This document shows positions 53,807 through 64,000 of a stretch of 64,000 bases of DNA, in pieces (positions within the stretch are counted from its first letter, which is position 1; each line of letters starts with the position of its first letter). The notes beneath the pieces were generated by a model. It had not been told where the DNA came from and searched no databases. It was given only the letters and a program-made list of their open reading frames with translations. The translations under genes and the position numbers were made by a program. The stretch spans positions 4,085,001-4,149,000 of the forward strand of contig JAUCEF010000013.1 of the NCBI GenBank assembly GCA_033558025.1, read 5' to 3'. The DNA comes from Phytophthora sp. 'mugwort' (lineage: Eukaryota; Oomycota; Peronosporomycetes; Peronosporales; Peronosporaceae).

Positions 53807-56800
53807 ATGTCACCTTCGGAGCGCATCCTAAACATCAACAGGGGTAATCTGTCGGTCGGTCTGTATGTTATACTGTATCCTCCCCCCCCCCCCCGGTCAT
53901 ACGATCTTCAAGTGTATTTGAAGGGACGCCACCAAGTGACGGGCGTGATAACGGACCGAAGCTCGCAGCATGCGGATGCAAGGGCGGAGGGTACTAGATA
54001 TGGAGTACGGTCGAGCCGGACGGAGACAAGAAAGCCGAGGGAGGGATGGAGCACGGTTGGAGCCAAGAGGAATACTTCATAAGGAAGAAGCAACAAAGAT
54101 AATAAAGAGGACGCAGCAAGATGCCAAGGTCACAGGCAGCAAAAATCCGAATGGAGCAAACCATGAAATACACTTGGGCAGACGAAGATTTAGGGAAGGC
54201 TTCGTGGAAGTGGCGGATTCAACGGAGAAGGGGAACAGCCAAACGATGGGCGGGCAGCTCATCGGCAGCTACGATACTATCTGGCTCAAAGCGCGCCGCA
54301 GGAATACGTGCTACACACCGTGACTAGACTAGGACAACTGGCTGAAGAGCGACCCTTAGAGAAGTATAAAGTGCGATGAGCAACTCCATACAGACGTTCT
54401 CACAGATCTGCAGTTAAGAGAGAGATGACAAGACGAACCAGCGGAAAAATACGAGAAACCCCAGAGCTACTGGGATCTATGATCGCAGAACATGGACGAC
54501 GGTTTTGCAAACTGTTATACGAGTGGGTCCTGGAAATGAACCTGCCGCAATGGGAGGTGGAGATACGCCTAAATTCTGTCATCTGGAGGGATCTACGGAA
54601 GCAATTGATGATGTACAGAGAGAGATGAAACCGGCAACCTCGTATCTGGGCGCAGTAAAAACGGAATTTCAGACCGGGGTGACGGTCGAGGATCAATGGA
54701 TAAGAGCAAAATGCAGGGGTTATGCATAGTGACAGAACTAAGAAGAGAACGTCTGAGGAAGACAGAGCACTGGTCATGATCATACTCACAAGATTGAGGT
54801 ACCGCGATCACCTCCTTTCATCATACAGTCGATGAATGCAGAGGAGCTAGCAGTCTTCACATATCTTTTTCACGCCATCGAATATCCGCTATATGCGCAT
54901 TTAGCACCAGGACAGAGCTTTGGGGAGAATATGTCAGAGAAATGATAATGAGACACATCTCTACTGGAATGGAGGCGGCACCTCGGCACAAACTCGAGTT
55001 CAAGAGAGCGACGTCCAAGATTGTACTAATGCGACGAAGAGGATCATAACGGTCACTTTCAAAGGCAAATAATCGGCAGCACGCTGGGTAAACTGGAAGC
55101 TTCCACTTGCTTCCAATTACTATCGTTTATAAATTACCAAGGATAGCACGGGAAAAAGCGGCGATTACGCATACACTGGTACAACTCGACTTCGATGAGC
55201 TTACGGTCGCAGTAACATGGGAGATTATGTCGTCCAGGGATATGCATTGGATGCTCACACAGGAACTTGGTCTGGAGGTGCAGGAAATGAAGCATCCGGA
55301 TAACAGCACAAGTGGAGTCAACGACACGGATTGGTGTGTTACGGTACATGGCACGGCGTACCGTGTGAAAATAGGAGGAGTGGCCTTCATAACGATTGAT
55401 GAAGTCGACGTGGTGGTGCACCATCACACGATCAATGCAAACTGGCCATGCAGAGCATGTCACTTGCCTGACCACCCACTAAGTTCTGCCGAGTGGAGGA
55501 CGGAAACCGGTAACGGAGGCACACACAATATGCCCTCACGTTGCAGAGCAGGTTGCCGACAAGAGAGACGGCAGGGGAAACCATATTCTCGGCGAAGGGA
55601 CATTCCTACGACAATTGACCAGCTTCGAGCGCTCCTACATCAAAGCAAAATGCCAACGATGATCAGTGCGACAGGGCTAAGTGCCTCACTAGCACAAGAA
55701 GGAAATGCAAAACAGACAGCCACGACACCTAGACGGAGGTAAGTCAAAGCACAGAGTGTCAAACCGATTTTGTCACGAGAATGGGAGCTGTATCGCCACC
55801 CAGTCAATCAACAAATCGAAAGTAAACAGCGCAGAACGCGACACGACTACAGGGTGGAATCGGAAGAGGCAGAAGAGAAGACGACGAAGGAGAGTGCACC
55901 GCCATATCAAGATCCGAGGCAGGTGCCGCAGCACGCAGACCACAGCGGCGGGCACAGAGGGAGAGGGGGATATTGTAGGTACAAGTACAAGATGGCAGCA
56001 AACGCAGGATGTGGTAATGGAGGATCCCAAAGAGAAAACCGACTGCAAGACGGAGAAGACGGCGAACGGGAGCACAACCTTAGAAGGACGCTCGTTCACG
56101 GGGATTAATGAAGAGAGAGGGAGACCCACCACCAGGAGAATCTTGATAAGAGGAAACAAAATCCTAAAACTCAACGCTAATGTCGCTGCGTCCGTCTGTC
56201 ACGCCATAACATGATTCTAGTCGCAATCTCATTGACTGCGGAGCGCTGCGAAGGCGGCCCTCATTCGCTAAAACAATCTTCCGGCGAAGGCGGCCATTGG
56301 TGGAAATATAATTAAACAATTGTTTGAAAAAAATTAAATATGTTTTTAGCCCTCGTCCTCCGAAAATAATGAAATATATTCTGGGTATTCGAGGTGCCGC
56401 TCCAGCAACGGGCTGGGACTGCAGCTGCACATAGGCAGGTCCACCTCCTGGGACTAAAATTAAACCCAATGCCGCGTAGGCGGCGGCGCTCGGTTAGTTC
56501 AAGGCAGCGAACGGGAACGGAGACGCGTACAGTTACTGCCAAACAAGCAATGAGACAGGAAGGGAGGCAGCATCAATTTGGCCAAAACGTAAGGCAGCGG
56601 AGGAGTGGTCCAAGAGACAGGAACCTGCAGGAGAGAGAAAGAAGAAGATAAAGCACCAGTGGTCAAAATGGAAGGAGGAGAACGCTAGGCGTCGCCCATC
56701 AAGAAAGACCATCTTCGCCAAGGAAGAAGGACAAGGCGATGCAGCAGCGATACATGCACCACTTACTGATGTCGGCGTTAGGACAGCAGGCTGAACCGAC

Positions 56801-58454
56801 TCCGAAGCAGCATGGGATCTCAGCACAGGGCATGACAGGAAAAAGCGGAGCCAACCAACAGAGATCGAGCACCACCACAAGTGGGAAAGTCGATGAACAA
56901 GAAGATGCCGACATGGAGGAGAGTACGCCCACTTCTGTTGGCATCTTCATGTCAGGCGAGGAGTGTACGATCTTTGAAACAAATCCGGCAGATGACGAAG
57001 GGGAGCCACTCAAAACCTGGCTGGGCATTCATGGAAGCACACTGGTCGACGTAGCTGTCACAGAGAGCATGGGTGTCTAGCACGCTATACAGCGCTGTAC
57101 AACGACACGCAAGGGGTCCTCAAACCGACTACAGAGGTGGTGGAAGCAGTAAACACGCTAAAAAAGGACGTCTTCAACAGGATGGTAGTGACTCTAGCAT
57201 ACGAAGTAAGAGAACATCCGTGGGGCCCTTGATGTTGAACTGGAAGCGAGTTGCATACGATCCCTTGGGGACGCATCGCATGAAGCGAGAATATGTGCGC
57301 TGGCAAATCACTACATCGGACAAAGAATCAAGTCTGTCAAATCCACAGTGTCAACATAGTTTTCGGTGCGACCGGCCCATATCAAAAGATTAGCCATCCA
57401 CGGCAGAGAAGCAATCTACGTCTTAAATGTGGACGAGAAGTGCACAACACAAGCAGAGGCGTACGCTTATACAAGTATCGCCCTGAGCGAGGATGATTCC
57501 TATGATTCCGGCACTGGGCAAACAACAGCAACACACAGGGCGACTCAGTTGTTACAAGAATTAATCGGTGAGGGCATCCTGCATCCCGTGCTGGAACTGA
57601 GATGGCAAGATACAGGCAATCAATTTCAAGCGATCACATATAATGCTGAGGAATATACAATTTACACCAGGCAGCTGAAAGCACTAGCGGTACGCAGAAA
57701 CGAGATACCGGTCAAGAACGGATGGATGGCGCTAGACTACATTCAATTCGATGCAGAGCGTACAGTCAAGGCTGCAGCCCAATAAATAAGGGATTTGAGG
57801 ACAGCGACCACCAGATTGGAGCCTCCACAGACAGACAGCGACTGCCTCGCCACTATGGTAGCAAACAAAACTCGAGACATGAAAGCAGTACGAACGCTGA
57901 ACACGCAGGGACAAGACGACAGGCACCAGGACGTGCAGAACGAACTGGACGCCAAGCGTACGAGCGCAAGTTAAGGAACGTTGCCTGCGCGAGCCCCAAT
58001 TGCGAAGGCAACAGAAGATAGTGCATGGGAAACACATTTGGAGAGTAGAGAACCGAAGATGATGTGAATGTGTCAGTAGAGGATGTAGAGGCTTTCCTGG
58101 AGGAGTTGACAGCGACAGTGAAGCAGCCATTACCGGACAAAAACGGCTCGGGAGTCAGTATGAATCATGACAACACCAATCATTAGGAAACAGAAAAAGG
58201 CGGCAGCGGAGATAGGCAACCACTGATGATAGCCTTCTATGAGATAGTGACGGAACAGGATAATGCGAGGAGTACAAGAAAATATTTCAAATAGCACGGA
58301 GATACTCAGAAACAAAAGAGACGACGACAAGAGAGAAGAAAGAAAAATAAGGCAGAAAAGCAGACAAGCAGCACGGCAATGTGGTATTGCAGATCCGGAT
58401 ATGATGGAAGTTGACCGGCGGCCGGAAGATCCACATTGCCAGCGGCAGCCATAA
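53807..58454 (+). pseudogene. Unidentified purine-rich degraded coding block
   Basis: About 4.6 kb with strong A/G excess on the plus strand and a succession of protein-like frames: 53807-54323, 54425-54628, 55107-55742, 56394-57080, 57073-57393, 57366-57785. The 55107 frame has LVQLDFDELTVAVTWEIMSS, DDxxHHHTIN-like text and NWPCRACHLPDHPL, a partial zinc knuckle, followed by a basic tail. The 57366 frame has LNVDEKCTTQAEAYAYTSIA and GWMALDYIQFDAERTV. Between 57080 and 57370 changing frames read NDTQGVLKPTTEVVEAVNTL and LANHYIGQRIKS. No reverse transcriptase, integrase or DDE motif was found. It could be ORF1/gag of an unusual retroelement or a degraded host gene; I do not recognise it. Confidence 0.35.
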
Positions 58455-58551
58455 CAGCGTCAAGCTGATGGATCCGGACTATGCGACACGCCTGGTCTGT
58501 ATATGGTACGGATCCTGGACCCGTCCCGTGGGATGAGATCCTAAGTACTAG

Positions 58552-58567
58552 ATCCGATCAGTTTAGT
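58552..58567. repeat. Target-site duplication, left copy
   Basis: ATCCGATCAGTTTAGT, identical to 58905-58920; it flanks the short retroposed element. Confidence 0.85.
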
Positions 58568-58904
58568 TAACAAAATACATTCCACTTTAAGGCTAGTAAG
58601 CAACCTACTTAGCTACCCTCTTGCTATTTGGGATCGATTTGGGTCATGTGGACCCAAACCTTGGGTACCAAGTATCCAATTGGTGTCCAAAAAAGGTCAA
58701 ATTTCTCGAAAGTGGTACCTGAAAGACCCATTTTAGTGTCCAGGAGGAAACTGGTGGACGTCCCGAGACGTCTCTGGGCCGAGTTGGACATTTGCAGGAC
58801 CTTTCCGATGGGGTCGATACAAAACCCAAGTGTAACCCGATGGACCAGGTGGTGGTGAGCCACCTACTTCTAGTGAGCTCAGATAGCTCAGCTGGTTAAG
58901 CATT
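58568..58904 (-). mobile_element. Short retroposed element sharing the LINE 3' tail (SINE-like or truncated LINE)
   Basis: A 337-bp insert with a perfect 16-bp target duplication. In its sense direction (minus) the last 216 bp (58783-58568) match the LINE 3' end 49961-50179 with few differences, including the stem-loop. The first 120 bp differ. A weak match (CGGAAAGGTC) hints at deeper relation to the LINE, but the head also contains, on its antisense strand, TAGCTCAGCTGG, identical to a tRNA A-box. It was therefore inserted by target-primed reverse transcription using the same kind of 3' tail. Confidence 0.8.
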
Positions 58905-58920
58905 ATCCGATCAGTTTAGT
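58905..58920. repeat. Target-site duplication, right copy
   Basis: ATCCGATCAGTTTAGT, identical to 58552-58567. Confidence 0.85.
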
Positions 58921-60703
58921 GCACACCAGGTAGAAGATCTATAGCTAAATTGAGGTAGAGTGGAGACGGTGGGCCAGGAGAGGGTCAAAGATGGGATCCT
59001 GGGTATAAGTAGTCCGTTGGATAGGTTTTGGGATGGGATCCGAAAGTAGATAGGCTAGTGCATAAATCAGAACCGAATTTGCTGGAAGACAGACTTGACT
59101 ATTGTATAGGTGATTTCTATTGGCCCATACATAGACCAAGCCTAAACTTTGGCGATCTTCTTGCACACGTGCAGCCCTAGATAGCTTGGCCAGGTCGCGC
59201 TCGTCCTTTGGCTACTCAACCCCCGTCAAGATCCCGCTATTGGAAGGCAAGCATCGTGAAGGAACAAGGACAACTCCGATAAGGAGCAAGGACACCTCAA
59301 GAAGGAACAACTGCGGATCTCGTATTTCTATTACGGATCCACAAGGTCTACGCAAGAAGCTCAAGACCAAACCAACACCGGATCTTGTGCGCAGGAATAC
59401 CCGCGCAGATCCACCCCCTCCCAAGTCCCCACAAGGACGTCCAAAGCACACCAAGTGCGCATCTCGTGTCAACGAGAGAGCCGTACCTGCCCGCCGACAT
59501 GTACACGAGGTGAACCACTTAGCATTAATACACGGCCTTCGGCGTACCCCCTCCGTTAGTCGGTGTCTGGGCGCAGTGCGTGTGAGTTGGGATCTTACTG
59601 AATTTCAGCGGCTCCACTCCACCACATTGCTACGCGAGGAGGTATTTCACGGTCGAGAAACTTCTCGACCATTGATGGAGAAAGAGAGGATATGGACACG
59701 AATGGCTTTGAGCTCCTAGTGTCGCGGAGTGGGCTCGAGTCATTCAACTATCTGAGAAGGTATCCCCGTCGATCAAGGTCTACCAGGCGACAAGAGATAG
59801 GCGAAAGACTGCTGCGGTGTATCTCCTATTAGCCGTGGACGTCGTGGTGGTCGAGTCTTGGAAGGGCGGTGTAGTGGGCTGTGGACGAGCAAGACTTGGC
59901 CCTCACCGGGCTGCGGGATAGGGCCCGCAACTGAGCTGGCTGGGAATATGCTGCACTGGTTGAGGACACCGTAGGGCTTCTGCTGAGGGAGCCCCACACA
60001 CCAAAGAGACTGGGCGAGTTTGGTCAGTTTGTCTGTTCATTCTACAAAAGGACAACAATACAGTAAGGAGATTCCAGGTAGCTTCCATATCGTGACGTTC
60101 CGACATCCCTATATTTTCCGACACGTGGGCGCTTGCCAATAACGGTACAATAAAGCTGGTAAATGACCAAACATCACCGGTATATTGAGTTTAGGTCTTT
60201 CCATCGATTGGTCTGACCAGGTCGCTTCAGCTTTCAAGTGGCGCACGCAGCTGCGAGGAAATCGCCTCTAGTGGCCTCTGGGCCGAAAAAATCGGCTTTT
60301 TCGATATGCAAGCATTTTTGACCCGGATCAATGTACATCCGGACCAGCAAATTCATTAGTGAGGCATAGAACTCAAGGAGGGGTCACAATTTAGAGCAGT
60401 CTTGTGTCCGAGTCAGAATGTTATTGGGTGTTTTATATCGACAAATGATATTGATGCACGCTTCTTATTGGTAGATTCGGTAGCTAATCCGCATATGCAA
60501 CATGCGCCGCCAGAGACACGCGCTGCATTAGTGGTTCTCAACCACAGCCCAGCCTGAGTCCTCGCCGGCGAAAGCTTTTTGATCTCAGTCCCAATTTTTT
60601 AAGCCTACTACGCAAGTCTCCTGCGTGATCCTATCCAAAGTCCGCACAACCCGTACGAGGGCCCGCTGTCCCACCGCCTCCTACCCCCCCCCCCCCCCAT
60701 TTC
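58921..60703. other. Unassigned; plus-strand open frame 59186-59719
   Basis: A 177-residue basic frame (59186-59719) ends REEVFHGRETSRPLMEKERI. It has no motif I know, and the other frames over it are also open in part. TATAAG occurs at 59002. A run of 17 C precedes the tRNA-like gene at 60682-60698. No other feature is supported. Confidence 0.3.
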
Positions 60704-60775
60704 AACACCGTAGTTCAATTGGCTAGAGCGCAGGGCTTCGGCCCTGAGGTGCCTGTTCGAACCGGGCTGGTGTTA
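60704..60775 (+). tRNA. tRNA-Arg(TCG)-like cloverleaf, probably a pseudogene or SINE head
   Basis: AACACCG pairs fully with TGGTGTT (one G-T) as acceptor stem. GTTC/GAGC forms the D stem around AATTGGCTA. GCCTG and CGGGC form the T stem around TTCGAAC, with discriminator A. The anticodon arm is CAGGG-CTTCGG-CCCTG, with a 6-base instead of 7-base loop; the natural reading is TCG (Arg) with position 38 missing. No T run follows. The good outer stems and the short loop suggest a recent tRNA pseudogene or a tRNA-derived repeat. Confidence 0.5.
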
Positions 60776-60806
60776 TCGATCAAGAATGGTAGTTGGAGCT
60801 ACGTAC

Positions 60807-60922
60807 GGATGAGCGCGCGTGAGGACGGCCACTGCGTGCTTGAGATGGATGGGCGCGCGTGAGGGCGGCTGATGCGTGCTTGGGATGGATGAGGGCGCGA
60901 AGGGACGGCAGCGTGGGCACGC
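60807..60922. repeat. Minisatellite, 40-bp unit, nearly three copies
   Basis: Units start GGATGAGCGCGCGTGAGG (60807), GGATGGGCGCGCGTGAGG (60847) and GGATGAGGGCGCGAAGGG (60887). The third is diverged after about 25 bases. Confidence 0.75.
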
Positions 60923-61026
60923 TGCGCGGGTGGGAGCCACGGCTGGCGCCAAATGTACACGCTGGTTATTGCTGTTGAATATGAAGTGACTCTGAATTAT
61001 GATTTCATTTGTCTTATCTAACTCTC

Positions 61027-63044
61027 TCACATGTGGCCTGTAACAGTGAGGATGTCATGTGCCTGAACTGGTGCTGGGTCAGCGACCCTACCAATCGCAA
61101 GGTGGTGCTTGTGGATGACGATGCGCTCGTCCAAGCCACCGGCCTTGTGGAGTGGACGTAGCGCACGCAGAACGCTCCCAGCGCCTCTTGCCTTGATACC
61201 CCTCACCTTCAGAAACGCTAGTATAGCAGCTTCAGCGCGGCGACCAAGTTCGAGGACACGGTCTTTGTAGTCCGCCGCCTGCTCGTCAAGCGTGAAACCT
61301 TCTTCGAAGAAAAGCTTCATGAAGGCGACGACGTATCGAGACTCCGACTTCTTCTGCAGGTCCGTGGAGTCCCAGACACGAGGCATCGCGTGTACCATTC
61401 GAACCACACGTCGTACAGGTTCGTAGCAGCTTTCTTTTTGCAACTGGGCGGCGGTGCTTGAGCTGACACCTCTTGTTTTTGGTTTTGTTCCTGTTCAGCA
61501 CTCCTTCGTCTCTTGAGAAGGACACTTTAACCAGGGGAGTCGTGCCGCCATCGGTCTATTGCTCTGGATAAGTTTTAATGACAGCCACATGATGACACTC
61601 AGCGCAACAGCATTTGGTTTTGTTTTCTTAATCTCCCTTTTCGACGGGTTTGGCCAAGATTGCGTTTAGAGCAACGGACCACGCAAATACGTCGGCGACC
61701 TGAATTCCTGCAGCGTCTAAGCACTCCTCCATCCGAGCTACGAACAAGCTCTTGGGTGACAAGCTCTTCATAAGCGGGTTATACTTAATCACGTAAGCCG
61801 TCAGAACCCCGATAACCTTTCCACTAACGTTAAGCGCTTCGTCGTTGAGCCCTGTGCAGGAAGAAAACAGTAAGGCTTGTAGGCGAGTGCGACGTTCTTG
61901 GGCACCGTGGTCAAAGGCGGCGATCAGCGAGCTTGGGGGCTTTGACGGGCTTCCAGTCACTCAAGACCCGGGTAACCTTCATGCCCTCGCGAGGAGTGTT
62001 AAAGACGTAGGCGAAGCCTTTGTTCGTCTTCGACATATCCCACGAGCCACGATCGAAGATCCACTGCGCGGCCAGGCGTTCGTCCCCGTTCGCATGCTGA
62101 GCGCCGCCTCTGCGGAACGAGTGAGACGTGAGGTTGCTCGTTGCGCCCGCGGCATCAGCCACGCGCTTCAGCAAGCGGTTCATATACGCTTGAACGCCGT
62201 CTTCGCCACAGGGCTGTCTTGGGGCATAGGTGTCGGTTGCGTCCCTGATGAGGGTGTACCCGTTAGTGAAGAAGCCGACTGCAGCAATCGAGCATCGGAA
62301 CCCCGGCGTCCAGCTCCACGGCAGCAGGCGATGACAGCGCTAGGAGCTGGCTTAGCAAGGAGGCGCATGGTGCTTCCTGCATCATCAAGACCACCGCTAG
62401 CGTGACGATTGGACAGGTGAGGAAGTCGTCGCGGTCGGGTACAAACGTCAGGCCTTGCTCTTCGGATGTTTTGATGCGAAGCATGCGGATGTAGAAGACG
62501 TCGTCAGCCGACATGGTCACGTGCTACTTGCTCATGTAGACGAGGTCCGAGGAACGCCCGAAACAGTGCCACATTAGGCATGCAAGCGCAGCGTCTTCGT
62601 AGTCAGATGCAACTGCCGCCGTGGCGTAGAGGTGGTGCGTCAGCGACCGTAGGTCAACCTTTGTGCATCGTGGAGCCTTGTTAATAAAGCACCCCTTTTC
62701 ACGCTTCATGCAGTGCTTTTCTAGCGTTTTGCTCTTTTTCAAGAGGTCAGCTTCGTTAGGCTGTCTAATATGAGGATGTTCCTCAAGCAACTACAGCTTC
62801 ACATTCTTAAAGTAAGAGATCGCAGAGTTACGGGATAGCTCACCTTTCTTATCTTCATGTGTAGCTAGATGGTAGCCGAATCGATCCATCAGCGCCGCGA
62901 CGCATTTGCCAGAATAATCGCTGAGATTGCACGCACGGACGACATCCATGGTAACATTTTCAGCTTGCGGCATCGCTTAAACACACAGATTGCGGTGGCT
63001 CGCGCTTTCTGCGTGTTGGCCGGGACAAAAGAAGCGAGGCTCAT
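61027..63044 (-). pseudogene. Crypton-type tyrosine recombinase, frameshifted
   Basis: From ATG at 63044 the frames read SLASFVPANTQKARATAI, then VRACNLSDYSGKCVAALMDR, LEEHPHIRQPNEADLLKKSK and TKVDLRSLTHHLYATAA (62800-62600). Next is ALACLMWHCFGRSSDLVYM with the first catalytic Arg, then RIKTSEEQGLTFVPD. Then comes the core TSHSFRRGGAQHANGDERLA (His-x-x-Arg, about 62120) and NKGFAYVFNTPREG with the nucleophile Tyr (about 62010). A C-terminal extension continues to 61027 (PLHKAGGLDERIVI). Catalytic residues are all present; frame changes near 62970, 62790, 62520, 62190, 61930 and 61600 break the gene. Cryptons have no terminal repeats, so the element ends are not defined. Confidence 0.75.
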
Positions 63045-64000
63045 GCTGGCTTGGTGTATCATCCACCTTTTCGTCGAATGAAGGCGGCTTGCTGACAGCT
63101 AGTGCAAACTGTCCTCGGCCTAGACTATGTTGCGCCTAGTCGTCGGAAGCGCGATGATTTAAAAAAAAACACCTGTTTTTGACTTTATTTTTGTATTGGG
63201 GTATACATATTTTGATCACATTCCGACAAATATTTATCGGAATATGTCGGAACGTAAAACCTACGTCGAATGCGCACTATTGGCTGAAATTTGTCAATGG
63301 ACGCGCTCTGATTGGATAATGAGCGATTTACAGTAGCCAGTCAACAATCATCTCTAGCTGTCGGAAAGACGTGTACATTCATCCATATTGGTGTTTGTTG
63401 GTATTGAGCGAATCGCCCTTAATACAAATTCTCAGTTATTATTCATGCCCGGTCTATGCACCCTCTTCGTACTTAACAGTGTGTGCAAGGAACGTTTTTG
63501 ATAGATAGTGGAGCGATTCCTGCAGAAGTTTTTGAAATTATAAACTTATTTTAGTGTGGCGTTATAGAATTTGGAACGTCTTCTGCCTCCTGCAACCAAT
63601 CGGGAAGGAGCTTCATTCCTTATTCGGCTCTATGAGCACCGATGGAGGTGGCAGCACGGTGATCGTGCTCGCGCTTGCACTGGCCACTGGGGGGGGGGGG
63701 CTCCGCCAGAGTCTAGGTCTGTGCGAGGCTCTGACGTGTTGGAATGGACCAGTTTTGCATGTTTTGTCCCGAAATTTGGGATTTGCTCCTTCCAAATGGC
63801 TGCGGGAATCGCTCCAGTCTAGGCCATTTTCCTAAGATCCAATTCCTACGCGTATGAACATGCAAGACAAATTGTAGAATAACTTTTATGCAAACACATC
63901 TTGGTTGTGCAAAAAGGTCAGATTGAAGCCGCATCAAAATTGTAGGATGGGACCCCAAAAGCTTTGTGTCCAAGCAGTTTCGGTGGTACTCAACCCGCAA
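63045..64000. other. No recognisable gene to the window end
   Basis: This is an AT-rich stretch (63150-63560) with GTATTGGGGTATACATATTT and short repeats of TCGGAA, then a G12 run near 63690. Short overlapping frames at 63554-64000 on both strands show no domain. Confidence 0.4.

Noticed and set aside
49961..58783. Inverted repeats at 49961-50179 and 58568-58783 as termini of an 8.8-kb DNA transposon
   Set aside because: Each copy has its own independent target duplication (17 bp around the LINE, 16 bp around the short element), so they are 3' tails of two separate retroposition events in opposite orientation.
58875..58904. tRNA gene starting AGATAGCTCAGCTGGTTAAGC
   Set aside because: The A-box is perfect but no B-box or acceptor pairing follows; it is the edge of the retroposed element and is on the strand opposite to its sense.
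1..64000. RXLR or Crinkler effector genes, CRISPR arrays, rRNA genes, bacterial operons
   Set aside because: I looked for signal peptide plus RxLR/EER or LFLAK-type starts, regular spacer arrays and rRNA motifs and saw none.

Overview
The window looks like a transposon-rich region of an oomycete nuclear genome, most likely Phytophthora or a close relative. The evidence is the family content: Ty3/Gypsy elements with a chromodomain integrase, PIF/Harbinger, hAT, pogo/CENP-B, piggyBac and Crypton transposases that read like oomycete copies. There are also secreted jacalin-domain proteins, short GT-AG introns and no bacterial gene organisation. All family names come from reading motifs; no database search was run. 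Only one small island (about 29.7-38.7 kb) holds host genes. Nearly everything else is mobile DNA in different stages of decay.

Layout, left to right. 0-0.6 kb: the end of a mariner-like element. 1.2-2.2 kb: a decayed hAT transposase. 3.2-4.8 kb: a decayed pogo/CENP-B transposase. 5.4-6.5 kb: a decayed PIF/Harbinger transposase. 9.29-12.60 kb: a piggyBac element still bounded by terminal inverted repeats and duplicated TTAA. 12.84-28.50 kb: a nested stack on the minus strand. Gypsy element A (LTRs 12837-13480 and 27855-28499) has been entered by Gypsy element B (LTRs 18017-18414 and 25371-25767) inside its gag region. It has also been entered by a 531-bp solo LTR (26216-26746) flanked by a perfect 5-bp duplication.

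29.7-38.7 kb, the gene island: a possible small two-exon membrane protein gene; a relic of a jacalin-family C-terminal domain; an apparently intact four-exon SET-domain methyltransferase gene; an intact 677-residue secreted jacalin-domain protein gene, convergent with the SET gene; a deleted hAT copy; and a frameshifted, divergently oriented second jacalin-family copy.

38.9-64 kb: a 343-bp foldback element, a second Harbinger relic, and a complete 7.4-kb LINE insertion (42785-50179) with a 17-bp target-site duplication. These are followed by a second pogo-like transposase relic, a zinc-binding fragment, and a long purine-rich block of degraded plus-strand coding sequence that I cannot identify (53.8-58.5 kb). 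After that come a 337-bp retroposed element sharing the LINE's 3' tail with its own 16-bp duplication, a tRNA-like cloverleaf, a minisatellite, and a Crypton-type tyrosine recombinase gene broken by frameshifts.

The most interesting structural points are these. (1) A nested-age contradiction: the inner Gypsy has LTRs about 3% diverged while the outer one has about 600 bp of LTR with a single 1-bp difference. (2) An antisense additional reading frame in Gypsy B, running from the 3' LTR into the chromodomain region. (3) A LINE/short-element pair sharing a conserved 3' stem-loop. (4) A three-copy jacalin family in which one copy survives.
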